Assembly: GCA_963978905.1 (NCBI GenBank)
Contig: OZ022258.1
Span: 56,652,591 to 56,716,590, forward strand
DNA length: 64,000 bases
DNA from: Trichostrongylus colubriformis
Taxonomy: Eukaryota > Nematoda > Chromadorea > Rhabditida > Trichostrongylidae
Direction of reading: 5' to 3'
Below are positions 12,801 to 25,000 of this stretch, in pieces. Below the pieces are notes generated by a model. It was not told where the DNA came from. It was given only the letters and a program-made list of their open reading frames with translations, and did not search any database. A program made the translations under genes and the position numbers. The stretch's first letter is position 1, and each line of letters starts with the position of its first letter.

Positions 12801-13206
12801 ATCGAGAGGACGATGCTCGGAGTATCCCGATACACGCAAGTGCAGAGGGGAATCCGGAGTTCCGAACTCCGTCGTCGATCAAAGATCAGGGACGCCGTCG
12901 TATTTGCCAAGGAATCGAAGATTAGATGGGACTCACACGTCATGCGATATTGCGATGACCGTTGGACCAGAGCGGTTACCGACTGGATCCCTCGGGACGT
13001 CAAACGAACACCTGGACGACCGCCGGCCCGATGGTCAGACTTCTTCACGAAAGCTCTGCGCGAAAGGAACGAGACGCTACGTGTCCCTGGAGCCAGAAAC
13101 GTTCACTGGACTGCTTTGGCTCGCGACAGGGATGAATGGAGACGTTGCTGGCGCCCGCTCGAGGCTCTCGATGAACAACGGGACGACAGGTGATACAGGA
13201 CAGGAA
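9804..13206 (+). mobile_element. RTE-like LINE copy 1, near full length, degenerate
   Basis: This is a non-LTR retrotransposon with a non-coding 5' region of roughly 560 bp, one endonuclease plus reverse-transcriptase frame, and a short tail ending in a TGATACAGG-type motif after the stop at 13191-13193. It is inserted into a minus-strand BEL/Pao copy, with Pao coding sequence directly on both sides. The 5' limit is placed where Pao similarity stops, and no clear target duplication is visible, so the ends are good to about 20 bp. Confidence 0.75.
10366..13193 (+). pseudogene. RTE-like LINE ORF: AP-endonuclease plus reverse transcriptase, inactivated
   Basis: The endonuclease part (10366-11151) shows the EEP motifs LTETRR, VIVGDFNAKIG, NEIDHVIF and TGSDHRLIRAKF. 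The reverse transcriptase follows, with FIDLKKAFD (motif A), GVRQGDTISPKLF (motif B) and [10 protein letters not shown] (motif C, FADD). The C-terminal part (12387-13193) contains the RTE-typical [10 protein letters not shown]. Three lesions break it: an in-frame TGA at 11149-11151, a frameshift near 11800-11806 consistent with loss of one base (frame 1 to frame 3), and an in-frame TAG at 12339-12341 between RT motifs B and C. Only these few lesions suggest a fairly young insertion. It would act in cis on its own RNA by target-primed reverse transcription, but this copy cannot. Confidence 0.85.
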
Positions 13207-13382
13207 GAAGTAGTACCAACCATCCCATGTGGTCGCATATGGAAGCTATTGCACTGGAGATTGATCGTTTGGCAGTCAGTGGAATTTCTAGAAGCTCACA
13301 ATGCATTCTGACTGTATCTTTCAAGATATCCCAGATCAATTCCAGCACTTTCGGGATCATCTGAGAACTTACATCCACCTCG
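13207..13382 (-). pseudogene. BEL/Pao pol fragment, middle piece between two LINEs
   Basis: The minus strand reads VDVSSQMIPKVLELIWDIL, then LTAKRSISSAIASICDHMGW. This is the segment that in Pao polyproteins joins the reverse transcriptase to the RNase H region. It is bounded by the tail of the plus-strand LINE on the left and by the target duplication of the minus-strand LINE (13383-13389) on the right. It is direct evidence that both LINEs landed in one Pao copy. Confidence 0.75.
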
Positions 13383-13421
13383 TCGATGTCTTCTTCTTCT
13401 CTTCTCTTCTTCTCCCTAGCG

Positions 13422-16361
13422 TCAGTCCCGCGCCGTTGCGGGGTCCGCTGTTTTTGTCAATCGTCGCCATTTTCTTCTATCCAAGGCATCTTCTGCCGTG
13501 GCTTTCACTTCTGTGAGGTCCGTTTTGATAACGTCCCTCCACCTTTTCTTTGGGGCTCCTCGTGGCCGCTTGCCGGGTACTTCGAACTCTACCGCTTCCC
13601 TTATTGGGTGGTCTGCCGACCTTCTCAGCACGTGCCCGTACCATTTTAGCCGCTGCTCCCTCAACTTCAGCTGGACCGGTGCCTTCTGCATGACTGCCCT
13701 GACGTCCTCGTTCCTGATCCTGTCGAGCCGCGTCCAGCCACAGGCTCATCTCAGCATCCTCATTTCTGCGGAATGTAGCTGCTTCTCAAGGTTCTTTGTT
13801 ATGGGCCAGCACTCGCTGCCATAGAGCATTGCGGGTCTTATCACCGATCGATATACCTTGCACCGTCGATCGCAGAGGATTCCTGTGGACTCTCTCCATT
13901 TCAGCCATGCCGTATTTATTCGAGCTTTCACGGCCTGATCTACCGTACCATCCTCGGCTATATCACTTCCCAGGTATCGGAAGTCCTAAACCCTTTCGAT
14001 GCTTTCTCCATGGCGGTCCACGATGGACACCGGACAGTCCTCGGAGCTTAGGAATTTGGTCTTCTTGACGCTTACTCGTAAGCCGTTCTCTGCCAGCCTT
14101 GCCTGCCATCTCTGCACCTTCGCCTGAAGTTCTTCACTGGTATCCGCTATCAGGGCAATGTCGTCAGCGTAGAGAATGGTCCTCAGTGGTCCCTCCATGA
14201 GGTCTTTCACCATGCCATCCAGGGTGAGCAGGAAGAGGAACGGGCTTAGAGCTGAGCCTTGGTGTACCCCAACCGAGATCCCTATTTCCGCCGTTAGTCC
14301 CTGCGGGGTGCGTATGACCGCCTTAGCCCCATCGCACATGTCCTGTATAAGAGTGACGAGGTGCTCTGGTATCTGTCGTTCTCGAAGATAGTTCCAGATT
14401 ACTGGTCGTGGCAGACGGTCGAAGGCCTTTTCGAGGTCCAGGAAGGCTAGGTAGCAAGGTTTACGCTTTTCACGGTACTTTTCCATCACTTGTCTAAGGA
14501 TGAAGATGGTATCCGTGGTGGAGCGCTCAGGCATGAACCCGAACTGCTCCTGAGATATGGTGACCAGCTCCCTCAGCCTCAAGTCAATTAGCCGCTCATA
14601 CAGCTTCATGGTATGAGCCGTCAACTTTATTCCACGGTAGTTGGAGCACTCCATTGCGTCCCCCTTCTGTTTGAATATGGGGACGATGGTACTGGTCCTC
14701 CACGCAGCCGGAATTTTTCTTCTGGCCGTCACCATGTTCAGGGAGCGTGTAAGCCACTCCACTCCGTACTCTCCCAGTGCCTTCCATGCCTCTATTGGCA
14801 CCCCATCTGGACCAGCGGCTTTTCCATTCTTCATTTTTCCCAGCACCTGGCGAACTTCTCCCGCTGTCCAAAGGAGGATGGGGCCAGCCGTAGCCTCCTT
14901 CTGTTGGCTTTCCTTACGAGGGAACTCTTCGTTCAGAAGCCCATCGAAGAACTCCCGCCATCTCCTTTTGACCTCGGCTGGTTTCCTCAGAATGACACCC
15001 TCGCTACTCTTCACCGCCTTGGCCACCTCGATGTCTTGTGTGGCTCGCTGTCTCGCTTTAGCCAGCCTAAAGACGAACTTTTCTGCCTCCTTCCCATCCA
15101 ACCTTTCGTACAAGGCATCCATTTCTGTATTCTTTGCTTTGGCCACAGCTGCCTTGGCAAGCCTCTTGCAGCGTTTGTAGGTGGCGAGATCTTCTGGGCT
15201 CTTACTTTTCTGCCACCGCTTGTATGCTTCCTTCTTCTGTTTCACTACCCTCTGAACCTCGTCATTCCAGAACCACGCTGCTTTGTCTCCTTTGAAGCCA
15301 CCTCGGGTCTCCCCCAGTGTTTCCTTCGCGCATTTCAGAATTACCTCAGCTGCTCTGTTCCAAGTCTCCTCAGTCGGCCCGTCAGGGTCTGGGAGACCGA
15401 TATCAAGTATCCTTCTTTTGAGGTCATCCCTTTCCTATTTGTGCAGCTTCCACCATCTGATTCGCCGTTCGGTCTTGAGTCTTGTTTTCTTAGGGAGTTC
15501 TATGGCAATATCTGCTAGGAGGGGTCTGTGTTGGGTAGTGAATTCCTCTGCTGGCAGTACCTTGATGTCCTTCACAGTTTTGAGGGCTGATCTTCTTATG
15601 AGTATGTGGTCAACTTCCGTTTGTCTCCCTCCACTGCTGTAGGTTACCTTTTGACTCTCTCTTTTTGCGAAGTACGTGCTGCAGACCGCTAAGTCATGGG
15701 CCGTGGCCAGGTCCAGTATCCTTTCTCCCTCAGGGTTTCTTACGCCCAGCCCTTTGCCTCCGTGCACCCTTTCTAAGCCCCTTCTGTCTCTGCCGACGTG
15801 ACCGTTCAGATCGCCTGCTACGGTGAGGTAATCGCCTTCCGGAACTGACCTGATGGCGTCGTCAAGGCTCAGGTATAACTCGTCCTTCTCGTGCTCAGGG
15901 CAACCGGCTTGCGGTGCGTATACACTTACTATGGTCCAGTACCCCTCCTCTGTATCCAACCTTACTGCCATAATTCGACCGTTGATCCTGTTCACGGCGC
16001 AGACGCAATCTTTGAGGGAATCCGCTACTGCGATGGCCACTCCGTTCCGTTTAGTGTCCTCGCCGTTGTAGAAGAGTTTCACTCCCTCTCCAATCTCCCT
16101 TGCCTTAGCGCTTGTCCAGTGTGTTTCCTGGATACATAGGATTTGGATGTTTCGTCGACTCATTAGGTCGGCAATCTCTCGAGGCTTCCCGGTCAATGAT
16201 CCTACGTTCAGAGTCCCTATTCGAACTAACTCCTTCAGCCGAGGTCGTTCACCCCTCGGTAGCCCTCGCATACTGACCACAGAACTCGGGCGAGGGTTCT
16301 GCGCGTCACTTCCGGGTGACGTCCTAGCATTAACACTGATTCTTTGGCAACTTTTGAACAT
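13422..16361 (-). pseudogene. RTE-like LINE ORF (endonuclease + reverse transcriptase) with three nonsense codons
   Basis: The 980 codons stay in one frame with no indel. They are interrupted only by TAG at 15435-15437, TAG at 13986-13988 and TGA at 13746-13748, and end at TGA 13422-13424. The endonuclease (first third) has IGTLNVGSLTGK, CIQETHW, VSVYAPQAG, VAGDLNGHVG, TEVDHILIRR and TQHRPLLADI. The reverse transcriptase has AFLDLEKAFDRL (A), QGSALSPFLFLL (B) and LYADDIALIAD (C, YADD). The C-terminal part keeps GPRGAPKKRW-like residues (KRPRGAPKKRW). It differs enough from LINE copy 1 to be another RTE subfamily. The antisense strand carries a 301-codon open frame that is a shadow of this one. 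Confidence 0.85.
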
Positions 16362-16456
16362 ATTGGGTGTGACTGGGTTTCTCCATCAGCCGGCCTGTCA
16401 ACCTGGGCCTGACGCTGGTAACGTCACCATTTTTTGCAATTTCTTGCAAGGCATGG

Positions 16457-16542
16457 TTTGAGCCTCGGCGGGGATCGAACCGAGTGGTCTTGAATGTACA
16501 GACGTGAGCCTACACTCTTAACCACTCGGCCATCCCTGCCTC
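16457..16542 (-). other. tRNA-like module at the 5' end of LINE copy 2 (box A and box B)
   Basis: On the minus strand, TGGCCGAGTGG (plus 16522-16532) matches the Pol III box A consensus exactly, and GGTTCGATCCC (plus 16471-16481) matches box B at 10 of 11 positions. The boxes are about 40 nt apart. The D-arm resembles Leu/Ser tRNAs, but the T-stem and acceptor stem pair poorly, so it is not a working tRNA gene. It lies inside the LINE target duplication and starts at its first bases, so it travels with the element. It may act as an internal promoter. Confidence 0.7.
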
Positions 16543-16549
16543 TCGATGT

Positions 16550-17100
16550 AACTTTTCAGTATGCCATTATTTGAAGTAAATTCACGTAGGTTCATACTAA
16601 GATCGCCAAAAATCTGCTCAGTTCTCTTATAGACATTTTAAGCGTCTTCATATGAATCAGACGTTAATACGGGGTTGTCTACGTAAAGGGTTTACTTGAT
16701 CTCTTGCACCAATGGCGAGTCCTCCACATGGATATTGAGATAGTATTAAGTTGCTACGGCAAGCGAAAATGGCGATGACTTCAACTCAATCGTCGCACGG
16801 GTGAATGTAAACGTCCTGGTATTGTCAATTCTTGGAGCAGACTGATAGTCGTATAACCAAAAACATCTTGCGGAAACCCAATCCTGTTCCTGGAGATGGA
16901 TTCGAAGAAAGGCGTTCGCTACGTCAGATGTTATTGCACACTTCCCAATGCGGAACCGTAGAAGTAACCCGTAAAGAGACGGAAGTATGACCAGCCCTCT
17001 ATATAAAGCATCGCTCAGGGATGGGAACCTTTTGTAATGGGCCCAGATATCAGAGGAGTTCACTACTGCAGCCGTGTCAGTGATTACAACTAGATAATAA
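16550..17100 (-). pseudogene. BEL/Pao reverse transcriptase fragment
   Basis: The minus strand encodes a Pao-type RT. FPSLSDALYRGLVILPSL is followed by RIGKCAITSDVANAFLRIHL (motif A region), then RCFWLYDY and FTRATIELKSSPF (motif B region). After two stop codons comes TLYVDNPVLTSDSYEDA, which corresponds to the catalytic YVDN-type motif C of Pao. It ends at the LINE target duplication (16543-16549). The 5' half of the element (gag, protease) is not visible beyond 17100. Confidence 0.75.
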
Positions 17101-19045
17101 TGATAATGATTTCTGTTAGTATCATACATCCTGGAAGAGGATGCATTCATACATGGCGATGCGATAGCAGCCATCACTGCGTAGTTGGCAATCGACACAT
17201 TAGCATTTTCATTATCGTGCTGACGTGCTCGATTAGTTTTCAGCCTGAGGTCAATGTGAGAAGACGCTTGCCCATATGGATAATTTGTAATAATTCATTC
17301 AGAGCGAACTGCCAGCGATGAGAGTAAAGGAGTAATGCGAGAAGAACAGAAATGGAGACTTTCGATCATCTGGGAAGTGTGCCGAAACAGATCACTTTGA
17401 GTGGGGAAGGAAAAACAAAGAAGCTATTCAGAAGTGAAAGCTTAAATTTATGTTTTAATTATTGAAGGGGAGAAACGACAAATATATAATGCTGAGGGAT
17501 AAATGCCGGAACAAAGAAAGCTAGTGGTATTATTAGCACTCTCGTGGGAAGCGTTTCTTCTTGCTACGAAACGGCTCCGATGTTTTTTCCGTGATATGAC
17601 TTTCAACTCTAAAGACTAACCATGAAATTCAACAACATTAACGCCTGTATGACAATCATCATCTGTTTTACCCTACCACCCTACCAATCGTTCCTCAATT
17701 TTGACTGTTTTGATTTTTTGATTCTTCTGCATACATATGCCTCTTAGAATGTACAGGTTGATAAAACTAAATCCAGAACCCATCATTCCCTCAGTTTGTA
17801 AACGGACCCATGAAATAACGCTGATAAATGCTCAACCTATTCAAAGCATAAATAACCCGTTATAACACAAGGAAGCACCTGTCGCACGTCCGAACCCAAT
17901 TCGAGTGTTCTGTCGCACTTCGTGACACTATCGTTTCATTATAATGTGCATCAGTCACATCTGCAATACAATTATCGATTCATGCGATATTTTTTTTTTA
18001 CATTTTCACAGTGCCTTGGGTCGACTGCTGTCGTTTAGTATTATTGACCTCCTCGTCACTCTGAGTTGCATTCAAATAATTGAGCCGCCACTACATTCAC
18101 AAAGCAGGCTATACTGACATCCTGAACCTACCCACTTGGATTATCTCGCGCTCCACTCTTGCGAATAAGAAGAATTAGTCTTTAAATGCGTCGTAAACAC
18201 TGCACAGGTTTTGTCGTTTATTCTTCCATTTGATACCAACTACTATGTGAAGAGCATCACATAAAAACTAGGTGGTATTGTGGTGAACAAAACAATCACA
18301 AATTCACAAACAATGAACAACGAACATATCCATGCATGTATGCGTTGCAGACCATTAATGATCATCAAAAAGTAATAGATGGTTCAGGAATTGACGTTGA
18401 ATTACGGTATTCTTTTATTAATAGACTTACATTTATTTACAACTTGCACAAAACTCAAACATTTTAAGATATTGAGGACGATAGAAATAGGTGTATGGAT
18501 GCATGTTTCCCTATCAAATTCTTTTTTTTTTTTTGTATGGGGAGTCGACGGCTCAGAATCCGGAGCCTTCTTGAGTGTTGAGTCCTCCGCTATGCACGGT
18601 GTTGTGAAGGCCTTCGTGAGTGATTCTTGACTTCTTAGTAACTTAAAATACATAAATGAAATCCGTACTAAATATTCACCAGCAATTTTTAACAAATATC
18701 TGGAACTTTTAAAAGACATTTGACTACTATGTATGTATCTACTCAGGAGTCTCAGGCTATGGAAGATAAGGGATTGGTCGTTCTTTTGAGTCCTTTCTAG
18801 GATGCACCTTGCGCCCTGTCCTGTGCTCTATTTGAGGCGTGATCGGATTAGGACCCGGCTACGTACGATGTCTCGATGCTCGCATCATCGCTCCGCGCAG
18901 CGGGGTGCAAAATCTTGCTCCAACAATACACCTACATAACAGCGCTAAAACTCATTCTTGCTAACGAGCTATGCTTTTATGCGTATCTTCTAATAAACCG
19001 GGGCTCCTATAAACAATTCAGAAGAATTTCATAACATTTAAAAAC
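17101..19045. other. Intergenic downstream of gene B, nothing recognised
   Basis: AT-rich sequence with a T-run near 18520. The only open frames (18379-18630 +, 18402-18719 -) overlap antisense and carry no motif. I see no gene. Confidence 0.45.
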
Positions 19046-22000
19046 TTATTCAGAAGTCAGGAACTCACATAATTTCTTCGGTGAGCATATGAGTCGTCGA
19101 AATTCCGTGTTAAATATGATAATTATGAACCTATAATACGTGATATACTCTCCATCTTTTCCTGAATACGGAAGCCTACGCCTTCTCCGCAAAATGAAGA
19201 TTTAATGGGGTTTTGAAACTCGTATTTTTAGATCTCAGCTCAATCCAGTGGCAGCTCTCCATCAATGAAATAGTGGGGCCCGAAAAGGGTGTCGACTCTT
19301 GCACATGCACATAGCTCGGGGACGAATGACGAGAATGCCGGAACTTTAATGAAATCCATGCCCGTTCTGTGGCAAACACGCCTCCGTTGTTGAACGCGTG
19401 CTCTCTCTCTCCCTTCGCGCACCCGAGAAGCTCGCTCGCAATGAAGCCATTCGCACAGCGTGATCACCTAGTTGCTCCCTGCTGACGCACCCGATTCCTT
19501 CTCTCTCCACTCGAAAATTCGTCCAAAACTCTGCACGCTCGTGAGGAAAGATTTCCACTTCCCGCAGATTATCTCTTTTTCCTCCGGCGGTCCCTTTGCA
19601 CCTTCACTTCAATTTCGAGCTCATAATCCCCTTTGTGTAATTGTGTAATGGGTCTTTAAGGGCCCCTAAGGCATACCTCTTTAGATGAAATCCCGCTTTG
19701 AAGGTGATTTTGGGTAGTGAAACCTGTCAAAAGCACGTCCTGAGTCTTCATTTCGGCCTCGCCTTTTTGCATTTTGGTCTGTGCAGCTGCAGAGAGGCGA
19801 GTTACTGTTGAGATGGAGCAACTCTCACCACTAGCTGGCGGCTGCCCCTGCAGTCTGCATCATCCAACAAGCAGCTAGGGACGCAGAGGGGGTAAAAACA
19901 TATGATCTACCGTGTGATGAAGGGCCCTATCTCGTAGGTTTTTATCGTTTCATTCCTTTCTATCCTATCGCTGCACTACCAAGCATGTATTTTTCACATT
20001 CCGCATTTATTCCACAATCTGACAAAATCACTCCTAACATTTTCGTTAAATCACGAACTCACGCATCACTGCTGTGCACAGTAGTCCACGCAAACGTAGT
20101 TAGCATCCATACCACCCATTTGTTCTCGAAAAACCCGCTCAAAACGAAGTCTGTGCTGAGTTCCATCGCGAAAACTATGCCTTGTGCGACAGTCTGAAAA
20201 ACAAGTTGGGATGGGGCTGAACTCTGAATTATGAGGGCCACTTCTGAACGCTTAGCGCGCATTCACCAAACCTTTCTGCTGATGAAGCTGACATTTTTTT
20301 TGAAAAAAGAAATCTTATTGCGTTATGGATGCAACAACCTATGCGAGCTTGGGAAGTCGCAATATTTTTCGCCAGACCGTTGCCGCATACGCTCGCATAA
20401 CATCCTTGAGACTGTGCCAATGAATTTGCTTACGCTCAAATGCTGTTGCTTATAATTAAATTTTCGACTGGTAGCCAACGCCAACAAATTACGTTGCACC
20501 CGAAAAATCGGATAAATTTGATTAATTAATCAAAAATAATCGGAACAGTCAAGTCACCTGTATGAGTAGGTTTTTGTCCGCATTTCTCTTCAAGGCCGTT
20601 TTCTTACAAGTAGATTTGGCCATCTGGAAATAGGCTTTTAAAAAATTGTGCTAAACATTGTGTCCTCATGTCATCTTAAAGAATGAACAAAAAATATATA
20701 CATATACGATGCCATTCAAAATCCGATTTCCACTCCCCACACTTGAATGTATTCCAGTAATACAGATTCAGCGCTGGCACTGGTTGGGGAATCCTCAACG
20801 GCTCATAATTTGACGTGGTTTGAGGGCGAATCTTGGCTTAGGGATAAGAAAAAGACTAACCAAACACGCGTAGCAGAAAGGTAAACGACTGACTCACCAT
20901 GCAATGAAAGACGTTTTTCCTTCAAAGACACTGAGGGGGAGGGCAATTTTGGCTTATGGTAGGACCTACAGTAACGCTTGTAGTTCGTTAGGCTGCACAC
21001 ATTGCACACACTACATCTTGCTGAGACAAAGAGTATGAATTCGATCGATGTTGTCCCTCGAACACCTTTTTTTTTTTTCGCCATTTCGCTTATTTTACTA
21101 TCAATTGTTTCACTCGATTGCTGCTGTTTGATATTCCACTTATTTCACACATCATGATGGATGAAATACACCACACGAGACAACAAATGACATCTTTCAC
21201 AGCGAGGAACTGGGAAAGGTGATGTTGCAGTTGGAAGAGATGCGCGGAAGATGTGAGCACAGACCACAGTATAGCGCTTTCGAATCCGGATGTCTCCACC
21301 GATTATGGCCTCTGGCCTCAAATGTTCGTTTCCTAATGCTAATGATCCTTTCTTCCCATCTTTCTCTTTTTCCAAACCCCTCCCGGTTCCTTAAAGGAAT
21401 CGTCCACGGAAAATGCGTTTTTGTGTTACCCATACGTTTATGTTGTATTTGCCTAATGTGGGCCTCAGGCAAAATTTCACGCGAAAAAGTGCGAATCTGG
21501 CTGAGATACAGCACCACAAAGTGCGGTCCCAGTGGGCGGGGCCTAAGAGTAAAAGCCTCGTCCGGTGGTCCCCCGCCGTTGGGAACGGAGAGTGGGACTG
21601 TTTACGAAACTTTCTGCTCCTACAATGCGTTTCCGACCACGGCGGACGACGGAACGAGGTTTTTCTCTTAGGCCCCGCCCACTGGGACCGCACTTTGTGG
21701 TGCTGTATCTCAGCCAGATTCGCACTTTTTCGCGTGAAATTTTGCATGAGGCCCACATTAGGCAAATACAACATAAACGTATGGGTAACACAAAAACTCA
21801 TTTTCCGTGGACGATTCCTTTAAATGGTAAGGGATAGCGTTTTTATGGTTATTGATAGATGGGTTACTGGCAAGCGCAAGTTCAAGCCAACTGAGATTCT
21901 TAGTGAACCATCTGAAGGCGCTGATGGGGGCATAGCATTAGACGCGGTTGGAGCACGAATTTCAAAATTATTTCATGTCCTCAAGTCTGGTAAACTATAC

Positions 22001-25000
22001 ATATATTGATACCAATGGCTTACCTCTACTGACGTGATCCTGTATTTGATTATAGTGATAGTATCGATTATGGCTATAAGGATAACTATAGAAACGTCTT
22101 GCGCAAAATCCATATACCAAGAGACCTTTGTACAGTACTGAAATGATTCGCAGGATTTTTTTTTTGAAAGAATTGAATTTTTCTGGAAACAAAAGTAGCT
22201 CGAGGGATGCGACAATGTTGTAGAGTTCAACAAAAAAGACCACAGCTGGTTCACTCAGTTGTACGAAATTTTCGCCCAATTACATTGCTGAATATAATCT
22301 AGCGCAAAATGTGTAACGACAGTCATCCCAGATGGCAGAGCCCCATTTCTCTGGGTTTTCTCGAGTGATATGACTTTCTGTAGCATATATTTACATCAAA
22401 ATGGCTTGTGAAGGAACCTTCTCAGAAACGGTTCATGATTTGCATTCATATTCGGAATTCAAACATCACCTCGTTGGATGTCCAGACGAACGCGTAAATC
22501 GCATCCGTATAGTAAAGCGCGCAGTCACCTGAAAAGAACACCATGCGACCACGATATTTCCAAACTTTTGAGGCCAGTGAAGAAGCTGCTTTCAACGTTT
22601 TTCAATCTTAGTGAACAAACTCCATTGAATTCACAGATATTACTGCTCACTTTTGAAGGAATCGTCCACAGAAATTCCCATTTACTAGATACAGTACATG
22701 AATAGAAATAAGACAAGAATTGTGAATTTCTCTTAAATCCATACCAGAAATGGAAAAAATGGAAGAAGAGCATCCTTCGAATTCCCGCCACAACATTTGA
22801 AATCCTCTGCGACCAGAGCGGAATTCAGATTTTTGAGCCCACTGTTGATTTTCTCCTCACCGTACGTCCCTGACCGCATGGCTGTCGCCTCTTTGCTCCT
22901 CTGCTCTCTCGCCTCCGAACCCACTAGGACTCCCGTCGTCCATCATATGTCAGCTGGCTTCTTAGCTGCGTGAAACAGTCTAGTAAGCAGATGTAATATA
23001 AAAATGTGGGTAACAGAAAGACCTAAGTTTCCGTGGGCGATTTCTCTGAGCAGCAATGGTGTGGTCATGTGTAGTTGTGCTATTACGTTATAACTGATCA
23101 AAAACTTACCTCTTGCGTGGAAATAAGACGGCATAATAATGGATAGTGTCCAAATGGTAATGATGTAAATGGTGGTGTTGCGGTCACTGAAACCGTCTGT
23201 TTGCCTCTGATACCAAATTCAGAATGTGTTATCAAAGTATCAGAGAGTGAAAGTAATGGAGCAGTCGGTTTGGTTGGTATAGTGCCTGTTCAAAAAAAAA
23301 CTCACAAAAATGAGATCCCCGACCGCGAAAAAGGGGCTACCTACATAGCTGTCCAAGGAACTATTGCCCTAAGAAAGTGATTCCACCTGTCTGGTTATCG
23401 CGCAGTGTGCCTTTACTACGTTGGTATGTTCTTCAGCGCATCACAGGTAGATGTAATGATCAGACTACGACGATTTGTTATGTGAGATGGTCATACGTGG
23501 CATACGACAAATTCACGTATGATAGAAGCATGACCACAACGGAGTTTTCTTCACCAAATTTTCGGAAAATCGGCACCTGAAGGATAGACTACCGCACACG
23601 GGGCCCGCCCGCTTATAACTCCGCCTATGTGAGCAAAGCTCCGTTGGGAACATACGGTTCATACACTCTTGGAATTGACTCATGAAGTCCATCATCTAGC
23701 TCAGGACTTTGCTAAGGAGCTTAAGCGCCCTCTTCACTGCGAGTTGCATGATATATCCTTTGCACGGACCTCAGCGTTCATTAGTACCCAGCCACACCAA
23801 TAAGTAATCGATCCTTTTTCTTGCTTAAAGGAATCGTCCAGGGAAAAAAGGATATTTCTGTTACCCATATATTTACGCTGTATTTGCCTAATGTAGGCCG
23901 CATGCAAAGTTCCACGTGAGATAGTGAGAATTCGGCTAAGATACAGCTCCCCAAAATCTCGGCCGGGTAGGCGGGGCCTCCAAGTAAAATCCTCGTCCCG
24001 TTGTCCACCACGGTAGGGAACGGAGAGTGGGACTAGTAACTTTCTGTTCCTAGAATGCATTTCCGACCGCGGCGGACGAAGGAGTGGCACCTGTCTCTAT
24101 CAGTTAAGTTCAAAAGAAAAACATAAATTTTTTTTCCGTCAGAAAGTTTAATAATGGGTGTGAAATATAGATGGGATGCTCTTCTGATAGCCTGGGGATG
24201 ATAAACTTGTACCTGAAATAAGTATGGTATGTTAGTGGGAGGAATATGGCACAAAATCGGTTGAGTGCAATAATCAAATGCGAGAAGATGCATATATCAT
24301 AGCAAATCAGTAGAATAAGACCAATATAGCTGGAATATTTCTTCATGACCGCAATATCCCTGAAATCGCAAATACCTGCTCACGTTTCGTGGTATAGGTC
24401 TACTATTGGGTTGAGGAATAAGTCCCCGCGGTTTTTTTCAACCCCGTTTTTTACAATGTTGCCTTCATCTTTTGACAAAGTTCATATATGCTTTCGATAG
24501 AGCTTTTTTTGCTCTACAAAATGCTACTATCTGTTTTTCGATTCCTTCCACTACCTAATATTTATGAGGTTTGGAGATGAAGTAAGCTGAAGGCAAAAAA
24601 TTGGCTCTTGCGCACCTCATCTTTCTCGTCTGCCATCAAGATCAGAAAATGTATGTGTATATGTTTCGATAGAGCTTTTTCAGCTCTACAGAATTGTACT
24701 ACTTTTTATTCAAATCGCTCAACTTTTCGCTGTTTTTAAGACTCACAAATGCAGTGCTCGCAAAAGTGTGCACTTTGGTTATCTTTTCTCCCTCCCTACA
24801 ATCAAGATTGGATAGCATGTGCATATATGCATTCGATAGAGCTTCTCTTGCTCTACAAGATGATACCACCCTTCTTTTGTATCCTCTCATATTTTAGCAT
24901 GTAGGAATGAGTTTCCACACGTTTTTCAATTCGAAATTGCGTAATGAAAATGAATTTTATCGGCACAATGTTTTCTACTATTCGATAGGGCTCTTTTCGC

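Larger units (their letters stand above)
13390..16542 (-). mobile_element. RTE-like LINE copy 2, full length with 7-bp target duplication
   Basis: The 3153-bp element is flanked by TCGATGT at 13383-13389 and 16543-16549. On the minus strand the order is a tRNA-like module, about 95 bp of leader, a single endonuclease-RT frame, and a purine-rich GAA-type tail (13390-13412). The target is the Pao copy that resumes on both sides. The 5' end is complete because the target duplication abuts the tRNA-like module. Confidence 0.85.

Noticed and set aside
14613..15518. 301-codon open frame on the plus strand
   Set aside because: It is exactly antisense to the conserved endonuclease/RT frame of LINE copy 2 and has no domain of its own.
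16457..16542. Functional tRNA gene
   Set aside because: T-stem and acceptor stem have mismatches, and the sequence lies inside the LINE target duplication.
21391..21823. Two 136-codon open frames on opposite strands with similar peptides
   Set aside because: They are the two arms of the T1 palindrome read in both directions, not genes.
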